Shown here piece by piece: positions 24,151-32,840 of a stretch of DNA of 64,000 bases (position 1 is the first letter of the stretch; the number at the start of each line of letters is the position of its first letter). The notes under the pieces are model-generated. The model searched no databases and had not been told where the DNA came from. It saw only the letters and a program-made list of their open reading frames with translations. A program made the position numbers and the translations under genes. Where the stretch lies: positions 186,001 to 250,000 of the forward strand of contig NZ_VFNI01000001.1 of assembly GCF_006715495.1 (NCBI RefSeq), written 5' to 3'. This DNA comes from Herbaspirillum sp. SJZ106 (lineage in GTDB: Bacteria > Pseudomonadota > Gammaproteobacteria > Burkholderiales > Burkholderiaceae_D).

Positions 24151-24384
24151 ATGAGCACCACCATCCGTTTGTCCGCACTGCTGTGCGTCATGCTGCCTTT
24201 GCTGTGCGCATGCGATGCTTTCGCCGGCAAGAAGGACTACACCTATTTCCGCCAGCATCTGGACGAAGCCAAGTCGGTCGCCGACCAGTGCTCGCTCAAC
24301 GGCACCTCGGGCATGGACGCGGCCCAGATCAAAGTGTGCAACATCGCGCGCGAAGCCTACGCCAATCGCAACCTCAATTACTGA
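24151..24384 (+). CDS. Small EexN-like lipoprotein
   Basis: This 77-residue protein begins with a lipoprotein-type signal (MSTTIRLSALLCVMLPLLCAC, cysteine 21). Its short mature part has the pattern Y-F-x3-L-x2-AKSVADQC...KVCNIAREAY, with one cysteine pair. That resembles EexN family lipoproteins, known from entry exclusion of conjugative plasmids but also found on chromosomes with unknown roles. Cleavage after DAFA by signal peptidase I is the alternative. AAGGGG precedes the ATG. It is a single gene between a terminator and the ZntB-like gene, with no conjugation genes near. Confidence 0.7.
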   Translation: MSTTIRLSALLCVMLPLLCACDAFAGKKDYTYFRQHLDEAKSVADQCSLNGTSGMDAAQIKVCNIAREAYANRNLNY

Positions 24385-24579
24385 ATGACTGGTTGAGGGC
24401 GGCGCTACCGCCGGCTGGCCATTTCCAGCGGCCGGATGCGCGGCGCCTTGGGACGGGCGACGGGGCTGGCCCGGCTGCGGCGATACGCGGCCGCATGCGC
24501 AAGCCCAAGTGTGCGTCGACAGTAGTCACCGGCCTGTCACAAATTTGTCAAAGTCGGCTTGTAGAATGCCTCGACTTTC

Positions 24580-25611
24580 ATGCCGCCCAGTCCATCCATG
24601 CACAATCCGCCGGAAACGCCGCAAGCCTTGCATCTGCTCTATGAGCCAGCCGGATTCATCTGCGCCTTCCGCTTCGAAGACAGCCGCGCGCGCCAGATGA
24701 AATGGAACGAGGTGATCGACCATCGTCCCGCGGGGCCGGAGTTTACCTGGCTGCATGTCAAGACCGCCGATGTGAAGATCCGGCAATGGATGGAGCACCA
24801 CAGCGGCGTGCCTGAGCACATCACCGAGTTCCTTCTCAGCAGCGATACCCATCCCGGTCTGCACATGACGGCCGACAGCGTCTACGGCACGCTCACCGAC
24901 ATGAAGATGGAGATCGGCGACACCGGCACCGAGAAGGGCGCGCTGCATTTCTACCTCGACCGCACACGCCTGCTGACGCTGCGCACGCAGCCGCTGTGTT
25001 CGACCAACCTGCTGCGCCAGAAGGTGCTCGACGGCGCCGGCTTCGACAACACGATGGACTTGTTCGCGGAGCTGTTGCGTTGCCTGGCCGACGGTTTCAA
25101 TGCGCGGCTCGACAGCCTCAACGACAAGGTGGACGATATCGAATTTTCGGTGCTCTCAGACCGCCGCTCGGAAGACCGCGCCGAACTGGGCAGCATACGG
25201 CGCCAGTTGGCCGAACTGCGCCGTTTCATCGCGCCGGAGCGCCGCATCCTGAGCCAGTTCAACCGCCTGCGGCCATCTTGGGTGGCCCCCGAGGCGCTGG
25301 AGGACCTGACCCACGCGCTGGACGAACTCAATGAATTGCATTCGACCGTGGAAGCGGTGTACGAGCGCGCCAAGCTGCTGCAGGAGGAAATCGCTTCGCA
25401 GATGTCGGAGCAGATGAACCGCAACCTGATGGCGCTGTCGATCCTGACCGCGCTGCTGATGCCGGCCACGTTGGTATCGGGGATTTTCGGGATGAACGTG
25501 GCGGGGTTGCCGGGCCTGCATGACGAGGCTTCGTTCTGGATGGTGATGGCGGTGATGCTCGGCCTCGGCGTGGCTACCGTGGCCTTTCTCAAGTGGCTCA
25601 AGATCTGGTGA
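24580..25611 (+). CDS. zntB: CorA/ZntB-family divalent cation transporter
   Basis: This 343-residue protein has a large cytoplasmic N-terminal domain with a long helix (about residues 190-290) and two C-terminal membrane segments. The signature GMN is in SGIFGMNVAGLPG near residue 305, followed by an HDEASFW loop in place of the acidic loop of magnesium CorA proteins. Size, cytoplasmic domain and loop suit ZntB, a zinc transporter, better than CorA. A second ATG six codons downstream (24598) is equally possible, since neither has a clear ribosome-binding site. It is convergent with a small membrane protein gene. Confidence 0.82.
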   Translation: MPPSPSMHNPPETPQALHLLYEPAGFICAFRFEDSRARQMKWNEVIDHRPAGPEFTWLHVKTADVKIRQWMEHHSGVPEHITEFLLSSDTHPGLHMTADSVYGTLTDMKMEIGDTGTEKGALHFYLDRTRLLTLRTQPLCSTNLLRQKVLDGAGFDNTMDLFAELLRCLADGFNARLDSLNDKVDDIEFSVLSDRRSEDRAELGSIRRQLAELRRFIAPERRILSQFNRLRPSWVAPEALEDLTHALDELNELHSTVEAVYERAKLLQEEIASQMSEQMNRNLMALSILTALLMPATLVSGIFGMNVAGLPGLHDEASFWMVMAVMLGLGVATVAFLKWLKIW

Positions 25612-25639
25612 GCCGGTTGCCGGAGCGGCCGTCAGCCCA

Positions 25640-26002
25640 TCAGTCGCGTTCGGCCATGGCTTCTTCGTTCTCGCGGATCAGGCGGTCGATGTCGAGGTTG
25701 TCGACTGGTTCCACGCGCAGCGCCAGCGGGCGCCACAGCGAATAAAGCCACAGCCCGATGGTGCACAGCGTGCCCAGGAACAGGGTGATGAAGCCCGACA
25801 GGAACAGGCCGATGAAGGGCGAGGCGACCAGGCCGTCATAACCGATCAGGTGCTTGCCGTCCCAGGTGATGGTCTGCGCGCCGAACAGCGAGAGCACCCC
25901 CATCAGTACCGAAAACGGCACCAGCGAAAACGTGGTGCCGATAGCCAGCAGCTTGTAGATGGTGCCCATCGACATGCGCTGGATCTTGATCTGCTCGAAC
26001 AT
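25640..26002 (-). CDS. Small integral membrane protein of unknown function
   Basis: This 120-residue protein has two strong hydrophobic segments (about 16-42 and 59-90) and a charged C-terminal tail (DIDRLIRENEEAMAERD). I do not recognise a characterised family. Codon use matches its neighbours and the start is clear (MFEQIKIQRMSMG). It lies about 130 bp downstream of glnS in the same direction and might be cotranscribed. Confidence 0.72.
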   Translation of the reverse strand: MFEQIKIQRMSMGTIYKLLAIGTTFSLVPFSVLMGVLSLFGAQTITWDGKHLIGYDGLVASPFIGLFLSGFITLFLGTLCTIGLWLYSLWRPLALRVEPVDNLDIDRLIRENEEAMAERD

Positions 26003-26134
26003 GAGCTTGTTCCCCTCTTGCTTGCCCGGCCCGTGCGGTCGCCGGTATGCCTGTGATGCCGCGCCGCGCGTCCCCGGAATCGATTGCGCGGCCAGCGTGC
26101 GGCGGGTGCTTGTTCACCCGCCTTCCTTGCTTGC

Positions 26135-27886
26135 TTACTTGCCCCAGCTGTCCTTGAGCGTCACGGCGCGGTTGAACACCGGCTTGCCTTCGGCCGAATC
26201 GATCCGGTCGGCCACGAAATAACCGTGGCGTTCGAACTGGTAGATGTCGCCCGGTAGGGCGGCCTTGAGCGTCGGCTCCAGGTAGGCGGTGATCACTTCC
26301 TTGGAGTTCGGGTTCAGCGCGGTGAGGAAATCCTTGCCGCCGGCGTCCGGGTGCGGGTCGCTGAACAGGCGGTCGTACAGGCGCACTTCGGTGGCCAGCG
26401 CGTGTTCGGCGCTGACCCAGTGCAGGTTGCCCTTGACCTTGTAGTTGGAGCTGCCTTCGGTGCCGCTCTTGCTGTCTTCGAAGTAGTTGCAGTGCACGGC
26501 GACGACGTTGCCGTTCTCGTCCTTGTCGCAGCCGGTGCATTCGACCACGTAGCCGTAGCGCAGGCGCACCTTGTTGCCGGGGAACAGGCGGAAGTAGCCC
26601 TTGGTCGGCTCTTCCATGAAGTCCTCGCGCTCGATCCACAATTCACGGGTGATCGGGAAATGGCGCTGTTCGGTGTCGTGCTGCGGATGGGCCGGCGGGT
26701 AGACCGGCGCGCTGCAGTCGATGCTCTGGCCTTGGGGGAAATTGTCGATGATCAGTTTCAACGGGCGCAGCACGGCCACGGCGCGCGGCGCCTTGGGGTC
26801 GAGGTCGTCGCGCAGCGCGCCTTCCAGGATGCTGTAGTCGATCCAGCTGTTGTTCTTGGAGGCGCCGGTGCGTTCGGACATCAGGCGGATCGCCTCGGGC
26901 GTATAGCCGCGGCGGCGCAGGCCGACGATGGTGGGCATGCGCGGGTCGTCCCAGCCGGAGACGATCTTCTCGTCCACCAGCTGGCGCAGCTTGCGCTTGC
27001 TGGTGATGATGTAGGTCAGGTTCAGGCGCGCGAATTCGTACTGGTGCGGCAGCGGGCGCTTGAATAAGCCTTCCTCGGCCAGGCGGTCCAGCAGCCAGTC
27101 GTAGAACGGGCGCTGGTCTTCGAATTCCAGCGTGCAGATCGAGTGCGAGATGTTTTCCAGCGCATCCTCGATCGGGTGCGCGAAGGTGTACATCGGGTAC
27201 ACGCGCCACTTGTCGCCGGTGTTGTGGTGGGTGGCGTGGCGGATGCGGTAGATGGCCGGATCGCGCAGGTTCATGTTGGGGCTGGCCATGTCGATCTTGG
27301 CGCGCAGGATCATGGAGCCGTCCGGGTGCTTGCCGTCGCGCATTTCCTCGAACAGGCGCAGCGATTCCTCGGGCGTGCGGTCGCGCCACGGCGAGTTCTT
27401 GCCGGGTTCGGTCAGGGTGCCGCGGTTCTCGCGCATCTGCTCGGCGTTCTGTTCGTCGACATAGGCCAGGCCGCGGCGGATCAGTGCCTGCGCGGCGGCG
27501 TACATGGTGTCGAAGTAGTTGCTGGCGTAGTACAGGTGTTGCTTGCCCTCATGCTCCCACGAGAAACCCAGCCACTTGACCGAGTCGAGGATGGTGTCGA
27601 CGTATTCCTGTTCTTCCTTCTCCGGGTTGGTGTCGTCGAAGCGCATGTGGCAGCGGCCGGCGTAATCGTGCGCCAGGCCGAAGTTCAGGCAGATCGACTT
27701 GGCGTGCCCGATGTGCAGGTAGCCGTTCGGTTCGGGCGGAAAACGGGTGATCACCTGGGGCAGTGCCTCGCCTTGCTTGCCGCTGCGGCCGGCGTAGGCG
27801 CCGGAAACCAGGTCGGATTCGATGATGCCGCGCAGGAAATTGGTCGAGGGGGCCGGTGAATGTCCGTTTTTCAGTTCGTTGCTCAT
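26135..27886 (-). CDS. glnS: Glutaminyl-tRNA synthetase
   Basis: This 583-residue class Ib enzyme charges tRNA-Gln. The HIGH motif is in PPEPNGYLHIGHAKS (about residues 50-64) and the KMSKS equivalent is TSKRKL near residue 295; the C-terminal beta-barrel anticodon-binding region is present through VTLKDSW. Length is close to Escherichia coli GlnS (554) with a short N-terminal extension (NELKNGHSPAPSTNFLR) that is usual in Burkholderiales. Presence of GlnRS means Gln-tRNA does not depend on transamidation here. It is a single gene on the minus strand. Confidence 0.96.
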   Translation of the reverse strand: MSNELKNGHSPAPSTNFLRGIIESDLVSGAYAGRSGKQGEALPQVITRFPPEPNGYLHIGHAKSICLNFGLAHDYAGRCHMRFDDTNPEKEEQEYVDTILDSVKWLGFSWEHEGKQHLYYASNYFDTMYAAAQALIRRGLAYVDEQNAEQMRENRGTLTEPGKNSPWRDRTPEESLRLFEEMRDGKHPDGSMILRAKIDMASPNMNLRDPAIYRIRHATHHNTGDKWRVYPMYTFAHPIEDALENISHSICTLEFEDQRPFYDWLLDRLAEEGLFKRPLPHQYEFARLNLTYIITSKRKLRQLVDEKIVSGWDDPRMPTIVGLRRRGYTPEAIRLMSERTGASKNNSWIDYSILEGALRDDLDPKAPRAVAVLRPLKLIIDNFPQGQSIDCSAPVYPPAHPQHDTEQRHFPITRELWIEREDFMEEPTKGYFRLFPGNKVRLRYGYVVECTGCDKDENGNVVAVHCNYFEDSKSGTEGSSNYKVKGNLHWVSAEHALATEVRLYDRLFSDPHPDAGGKDFLTALNPNSKEVITAYLEPTLKAALPGDIYQFERHGYFVADRIDSAEGKPVFNRAVTLKDSWGK

Positions 27887-28125
27887 GGGATGAATCGGGA
27901 GAATGCCTATTTATGCGGATCAAGCATTCTACCGCAGCGCGCCTGCTTGCATTGGGCTTTGCGCTGGAGCCGCGGCGAAAATTTGCCGGCCTCGGGTGAA
28001 TCGGCCGCGGCTTTCTTGTTACAGATGATACGGCTGCGAATTACCTGTGACAGGGCTCGGGTGGCAATCTGCCGGCATGGCCCGCGCCGTTGCCGGGCCC
28101 GTCACAGGATAAAGGAGAGGGCATC

Positions 28126-28266
28126 ATGAAACGACTCATCAAATTGCTGGTGGCCGCCGGCGTGGCGGCGGTGACCTTGTCGGCCTGCGTGGTGGTGCCG
28201 GCCGGTCCGCCGCATCCGCATTACTACCGGCCGTATTATGGGCCGGGGTATTACTACGGCCGTTAA
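28126..28266 (+). CDS. Very small Tyr/Pro-rich lipoprotein
   Basis: A 46-residue open frame starts at an ATG behind AAGGAGAGG, a strong ribosome-binding site. It encodes a lipoprotein signal with lipobox LSAC (cysteine 19) and a tail rich in Pro, His and Tyr (PPHPHYYRPYYGPGYYYGR). Such tiny YY-rich lipoproteins are common in Burkholderiales and of unknown role. A TCCCGATCGGGA palindrome inside a larger CGCCCGATA / TATCGGGCG hairpin (28269-28321) follows the stop and may act as transcript end. Confidence 0.75.
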   Translation: MKRLIKLLVAAGVAAVTLSACVVVPAGPPHPHYYRPYYGPGYYYGR

Positions 28267-28517
28267 GACGCCCGATAGCGTCCCGATCGGGATGGGGATA
28301 TCCGCAAGGCAATATCGGGCGGATGCCAAGGCGGATTCGCACTAACCCATCTTGGCGGGCTTTGATGGCGCTTTTCATGGCGGCAACCGGCATTCCGGTC
28401 GCCGCCATTTGTTTTTCACCGCCCGTTTGCGGCGCCTCGTCGCATGGCGCTGGCGCGGCGCCGGCTGTCGTGCGACATTGGCGCATCTGTCTCCATTTCG
28501 ATCAAAGTGAGCCCGCC

Positions 28518-28982
28518 ATGTCGCTGACAACCTTGAAGGCCATCCATCTGCTGGGGGCCGTGCTTTTCCTCGGAAATATCATCGTCACCGCCTTCTGGAA
28601 AACGCTGGCCGACCGCAGCGGCGAGCTGGCCGTGATCCGCTTCGCGGTGAAGGCGACCAACTGGGCGGATGTGGTTTTCACGCTGGGCGGCATCGTCTTG
28701 CTGGCGGCGGCGGGCCATATGATGGCGCCGGCGTTCGGCGGCGTCGCGGGCAGCTTCTGGCTCAAAACCGCTTACACGCTGTTCGTCGCCACCGGCGTGC
28801 TGTGGTTGACGGTGCTCATTCCCGTGCAATGGAAACAGGCGCGCCTGCTCAATGCCTTGCCGGCGGGGGCTGCGGTTCCGGCCGCCTATCGCGGGCTGGC
28901 GCGGGTATGGGCGGTGGCCGGATCGGCGGCGACCTTGATGCCGCTGGCGGCGGCCTGGCTGATGGTGGCCAAGCCGGGCTGA
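28518..28982 (+). CDS. DUF2269 family integral membrane protein
   Basis: This 154-residue protein has four hydrophobic segments and conserved features of the DUF2269 group: KAIHLLGAVLFLGNIIVTAFWK at the start and the FWLKTAYTLFVATGVLW segment. Function is unknown; some relatives resemble small haem-copper-related membrane proteins. The frame is open further upstream, but the ATG at 28518 starts the conserved part. The stop lies 8 bp from the convergent LytTR regulator. Confidence 0.78.
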   Translation: MSLTTLKAIHLLGAVLFLGNIIVTAFWKTLADRSGELAVIRFAVKATNWADVVFTLGGIVLLAAAGHMMAPAFGGVAGSFWLKTAYTLFVATGVLWLTVLIPVQWKQARLLNALPAGAAVPAAYRGLARVWAVAGSAATLMPLAAAWLMVAKPG

Positions 28983-28990
28983 TAAGCGGC

Positions 28991-29797
28991 TTACATCTGC
29001 TTGAACAGGTGGGCGAACAGTCGGCTGACCGCCAGTTTTTCGGGGCGGTTGCGCAGCAGCAGCGATAACTTGCCGGCCTCGTCGCGCACCGCGGCCTGCA
29101 CATGGCGCACCTGCACCACCGTGCCCCGGTGGATCTGCCAGAACTGCTGCGCATCGAGCCGGGGGATCAGTTCGCGCAGGCTGGTGCGGATCAGCGCTTC
29201 GCCTTCGGCGGTGACGACATTGACGTATTTGTCGGTGGCTTCGAAATACAGCACATCGTTGACCGGGATCATGCGCACCTGGTTGCCGACCGCGGCGCGG
29301 ATGATGTCCAGGCGCGGCGCCGGCGACGGCTCTTCCGCGTCGTGCGCGGCCAGGCGCCGCAATTGCGCCAGTGCGCGCTGCAGGTGCTCATCGGCGCTGC
29401 CGGCGGCGCGCTGCTGCAGCAAGGATTTCAGGCGCTGCACCGTGGCCGCCAGGCGCGCATCGTTGACCGGTTTCAGGAGGTAATCCACCGCGGCCTGTTC
29501 GAAGGCTTGCACCGCATAGTTGTCGTAGGCGGTGACGAACACGATCAGCGGAAACGGCCGCGCCGGCGGCCAGGCGTCGGCCAGCTCGCGCGCCACCTCC
29601 AGCCCGCTGCGGCCAGGCATGCGGATGTCCAGGAACAGCACATCCGGCAGCAGGGCCAGCGCCTGCTCCAGCGCGGCGATGCCATTGGCGGCGACCGGTG
29701 CCGTGCCCAGTTCCGGCCAGGCGCGCGCCAGCGCCTGTTGCAGCGCCGCGGCCAGCAGCGGTTCGTCTTCGGCGATGAGGGCGGAGATGGATGGCAT
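28991..29797 (-). CDS. LytTR-family response regulator
   Basis: This 268-residue regulator has an N-terminal receiver domain with the acidic pair Glu10/Asp11, phosphoacceptor Asp57 (DVLFLDIRMPG) and Lys109 (LLKP), and a C-terminal LytTR DNA-binding domain (about 165-265: VNDVLYFEATDKYVNVVTAEGE, FWQIHRGTVVQ). LytTR regulators of the LytR/AlgR type control envelope, virulence or motility genes; targets here are unknown. It lies directly downstream of its sensor kinase. An in-frame TTG overlapping the kinase stop is an alternative start, but the ATG is preferred. Confidence 0.88.
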   Translation of the reverse strand: MPSISALIAEDEPLLAAALQQALARAWPELGTAPVAANGIAALEQALALLPDVLFLDIRMPGRSGLEVARELADAWPPARPFPLIVFVTAYDNYAVQAFEQAAVDYLLKPVNDARLAATVQRLKSLLQQRAAGSADEHLQRALAQLRRLAAHDAEEPSPAPRLDIIRAAVGNQVRMIPVNDVLYFEATDKYVNVVTAEGEALIRTSLRELIPRLDAQQFWQIHRGTVVQVRHVQAAVRDEAGKLSLLLRNRPEKLAVSRLFAHLFKQM

Positions 29798-29808
29798 GGC
29801 GTTCGTCT

Positions 29809-31035
29809 TCAATGGCCGGCGGCGCGCATGCCCCTGGCAGGGCGGTGCACCGCCTTGAGCGCCTTGAGCGGGATCGTGATCTGCGCCATGGTGCCGGCCG
29901 GCACGTTGTGGGTGAGGATCAGTTCGGCCAGCGGGCCGTAGAGCGTGGACAGGCGTTCGCGGATGTTGTCCAGGCCGAAGTGCATGCCGATCTCCGGTTC
30001 TTTCCTGCCGGTCAGCGCCGCCAGTTCAGATTTGGGAGAAGGGCTGTTGAAGCTGATGCCGGTGGCCAGCCCGACGCCGGTGTCCAACACGCTCAGCACC
30101 AGCATGTCCTGGTGCAGGGCGGCGCGCACCGTGCAGTTGCCGCCTTCGACCTTGGGCTCCAGGCCATGCTTGATGGCGTTTTCCACCAGCGGCTGCAGCA
30201 GCATCGGCGCCAGGCGCAGGCGCCCCAGTTCTTCCGGCAGCTGCAGCGTATAGGACAGGCGCATGCCCATGCGCAGCGACATCAGCCCGAGGTAGGCCTT
30301 GATCAGGTCGAATTCCTTCTTCAGCGAAGTGCTGTCGGCGCGCGATGCCGACAGCGTGGTGCGCAGGTAATGGATCAACTGGTCCAGCATCTGCTGCGCG
30401 CGCAATGGCTCGGAGCCGATCAGGGTTTGCAGCGTGGCCAGGGTATTGAACAGCATGTGCGGTTCGATCTGCGCCTGCAGCATCTGCAATTGCGCCTGCA
30501 CCGCCTGCTTTTCGACCTGGCTGGCATGGGCTTGCAGCGCGGTCATCTTCTCGCGGTTCCAGAAGAAAAGGGCCGCGCCGAAGCAGGCCAGGAAGGTCAG
30601 CACGATCACGCCGATGATGTTGTCGCTGCGCTCGGGCAGGAGGGATAGGATCGGTTGCCCCATCAGGTGGCTGGCCAGCAGGCGTCCCAGCAGCACCGAC
30701 AGCGGCGCCAGCACGAGCAGCGAGAGGGCGAAGCCGAGCTTGTGCGGTTCGCCGTCGCCCCAGATCGCCAGTCGCGTGCCGTTGATCAGCACCATCGCCA
30801 GGATGCCGATGCACATCGCCACCTGCAGGTTTTCGTAGAAACTGCCGCCGATGCGCATGAGATAGGTCACGGCCAGCGCGCACATCAGGTTGATGACGAG
30901 CGTGGGCACCAGCGATTTCACCAGTTCGCGCAACAGCAGGACAAGGCGGGGCGGGACGGAAGTGTCTTGTTGATTCATTCGTTCAGGCAGTTCGGGTAAG
31001 GCCGGTAAAGCGCGACGCACTTGGCGTTGCATCAT
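29809..31035 (-). CDS. LytS-type sensor histidine kinase
   Basis: This 408-residue protein has four membrane segments (about 41-60, 71-90, 101-122, 140-158), a short coiled linker and a His_kinase (PF06580) domain. The phosphoacceptor is His193 in QIEPHMLFNTLATL; the ATPase N box is ENAIKHGLEPK and a glycine box follows (DTGVGLA, HFGLDNIRERL). No extracytoplasmic sensor domain is present, so sensing probably occurs in the membrane. AGGAAG precedes the ATG at 31035; a start at 30978 would also precede the first membrane segment. It forms a pair with the LytTR regulator. Confidence 0.87.
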   Translation of the reverse strand: MMQRQVRRALPALPELPERMNQQDTSVPPRLVLLLRELVKSLVPTLVINLMCALAVTYLMRIGGSFYENLQVAMCIGILAMVLINGTRLAIWGDGEPHKLGFALSLLVLAPLSVLLGRLLASHLMGQPILSLLPERSDNIIGVIVLTFLACFGAALFFWNREKMTALQAHASQVEKQAVQAQLQMLQAQIEPHMLFNTLATLQTLIGSEPLRAQQMLDQLIHYLRTTLSASRADSTSLKKEFDLIKAYLGLMSLRMGMRLSYTLQLPEELGRLRLAPMLLQPLVENAIKHGLEPKVEGGNCTVRAALHQDMLVLSVLDTGVGLATGISFNSPSPKSELAALTGRKEPEIGMHFGLDNIRERLSTLYGPLAELILTHNVPAGTMAQITIPLKALKAVHRPARGMRAAGH

Positions 31036-31282
31036 CGCCGCTTCCTGCGGGCGGGGAAAGGGGCGAAAACGCCCGGGCGTGAAATAGTACCCCGATTCCC
31101 CGGCCGGGTAGCACTTCGCGGCGCGACAATCCGTGGCGGCAGGTGCCCAGGTTGCGTATGATCCTGGTCGCAGGCGCCAAGATGCGCCAGCGGCCGGCGA
31201 CGAAATGCCGGAGCGATGGCGCAAAGCGCGGCAAGCGTGGCGCGATCTGCGCCATGCGCCGTATCGATAATGGAGAACGATC

Positions 31283-32059
31283 ATGTGGCCCTATCCCAAG
31301 GTACTCGCCCATCGCGGCGGCGGCACGCTGGCGCCGGAAAACACGTTGGCCGGTTTTCGCACCGGCCTGCGCTTCGGCTATCGTGCTGCGGAGTTCGATG
31401 TCATGCTGACCCGCGATGAAGTGCCGATCCTGATGCACGATCCCCAGCGCGGCCGCACGCTGCCGGGCGCCGGGCAGATCGCCGAGACCGACTGGGCGCA
31501 ACTGTGCGAGCTCGATGCCGGCGCCTGGCATGGCCCCGCATTTGCCGGCGAGCGCATCTGCACGCTGGAGCAGGGGCTGGATTTCTGCATCGGGCATGGC
31601 ATCTGGATGAACGTCGAGATCAAGCCCGCCGCCCCGGCGCAGGCGGCGCGTACCGGCGAGCTGACCGCGCTGGCGGTGGGGCGGCGCTTCAGCGCGGCAC
31701 TGGAAGCCTGGCGCGGCGATCCGGCGTCGGCCCAGGCGGCCGCGTTGCCGGTGCTGTCGTCGTTTTCTTTCGACGCGTTGATGGCGGCCCGGGAGGCCGC
31801 GCCCGACCTGCCGCGCGGTTTTCTGATGGACACGCTTGCCGACGACTGGCAAGCGCACCTGCAGCAACTGCAGGCCGTCGCCCTGCACACCAACCATCGC
31901 CACCTCACGCCGGAACTGGCGCGCCGGGTCAAGGAGGCCGGCTATGCCTTGTTCTGCTACACCGTCAATGATGCGGCGCGGGCGGCGCAGATCATGGACT
32001 GGGGCGTGGATGCCTTCTGCACGGACCGTATCGACCTGATCCGCGCCGATGCTTATTAG
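31283..32059 (+). CDS. ugpQ: Cytoplasmic glycerophosphodiester phosphodiesterase
   Basis: This 258-residue enzyme hydrolyses glycerophosphodiesters to glycerol-3-phosphate and an alcohol. The GDPD core is complete: LAHRGGG (His10), APENT (Glu), EFDVMLTRD (metal-binding Glu/Asp), LMHDP (catalytic His) and NVEIKP. There is no signal peptide, and the compact length matches cytoplasmic UgpQ. No ugp transporter genes are adjacent. It diverges from the two-component pair, with a 247-bp gap in which I see no further gene. Confidence 0.9.
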   Translation: MWPYPKVLAHRGGGTLAPENTLAGFRTGLRFGYRAAEFDVMLTRDEVPILMHDPQRGRTLPGAGQIAETDWAQLCELDAGAWHGPAFAGERICTLEQGLDFCIGHGIWMNVEIKPAAPAQAARTGELTALAVGRRFSAALEAWRGDPASAQAAALPVLSSFSFDALMAAREAAPDLPRGFLMDTLADDWQAHLQQLQAVALHTNHRHLTPELARRVKEAGYALFCYTVNDAARAAQIMDWGVDAFCTDRIDLIRADAY

Positions 32060-32275
32060 GCCTGCGGCGAAATGGGCGGCAAATCCTGTTCTTACCGGAG
32101 GACCGGATGCGGGACGGGCTGGTTATGATCATTGTGCCGTTCGCATCGGGACGGCCGGGACGCAGCACTGGCATTGTCAACGTCCCGCAATGAAAGTGCG
32201 TTAAGGAGACACAAGGCCGGCTTAAGAGCGCGCCGGTGGACTTGTGAAGAACATAACACTGAGATGAGGAAAACG

Positions 32276-32476
32276 ATGAAGATCAATAAACTGCTGGCCG
32301 CCGTACTCGTTGCCGCCTTTGCACTGCCGGTCATGGCACAGCCCGCCCCGGCTCCAACCCCGGCGGCCGAAGCGCCGGCAGCCAAACCGGCGCCCAAGCA
32401 CAAGAAGCACGCTAAAAAGCACAAAAAGCATAAAAAGCACGCCAAGCAGGCCATGCCCGTCAACAAGGGCGCCTGA
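32276..32476 (+). CDS. Small secreted Lys/His-rich protein
   Basis: This 66-residue protein has a clean Sec signal peptide (MKINKLLAAVLVAAFALPVMA, cleavage after residue 21), an Ala/Pro-rich linker and a repeated basic tract (HKKHAKKHKKHKKHAK). The tract could bind nucleic acid, anionic polymers or metals; similar small KH-rich periplasmic proteins occur in Burkholderiales without known role. The ATG at 32276 is preferred over one four codons upstream because TGAGGA lies at correct spacing. A terminator follows about 140 bp downstream. Confidence 0.72.
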   Translation: MKINKLLAAVLVAAFALPVMAQPAPAPTPAAEAPAAKPAPKHKKHAKKHKKHKKHAKQAMPVNKGA

Positions 32477-32616
32477 TTGGGGTTTGATGCGGCTTGATCG
32501 CATTGATGCCGCACGGCCGGTATGCCGGCGGCAAGAATTGAAGGGAAGGGGAAGGCTGGCTGTTAAGGATCCGGATGGCGCAATGCAGCGCACCGTCCGG
32601 AGGAGCCGAACCTGTG

Positions 32617-32647
32617 ACCCGTCGGAGTTTTCCGGCGGGTTTTTTTT
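32617..32647 (+). terminator. Rho-independent terminator before alaS
   Basis: CCCGTCGG and CCGGCGGG pair as an 8-bp stem with one G-T wobble, followed by eight Ts. Confidence 0.82.
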
Positions 32648-32785
32648 CGCCGGCGTGTTGTCTCGCCGCTTGTCCGGCAGCCCGGGATGACCCGGATCCG
32701 CCGGCCGGGCAGTGTCCGGCCGGCAACGCCCTTGACGGAGGCGGCGCGCTTGCTTGTCGCGTGCGGTATCGCGCGCAGTATCACG

Positions 32786-32791
32786 TATAAT
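32786..32791 (+). promoter_or_regulatory. Predicted -10 box of alaS
   Basis: A consensus TATAAT lies 50 bp before the alaS start. No good -35 element is visible at standard spacing. Confidence 0.5.
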
Positions 32792-32840
32792 CGCCGATTC
32801 GCAATCACTTTTTGCACCGTTTTTTACCAGCCTTCGAACC

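Larger units (their letters stand above)
32477..32840 (+). other. Gap between the Lys/His-rich protein gene and alaS
   Basis: The gap holds a terminator (32617-32647) and the alaS promoter region. I see no supported gene in it. Confidence 0.5.

Noticed and set aside
32107-32193. A 28-residue frame with a good GGAGG site between ugpQ and the Lys/His-rich gene.
   Set aside because: It is too short and compositionally neutral to call without conservation; no signal or domain is visible.
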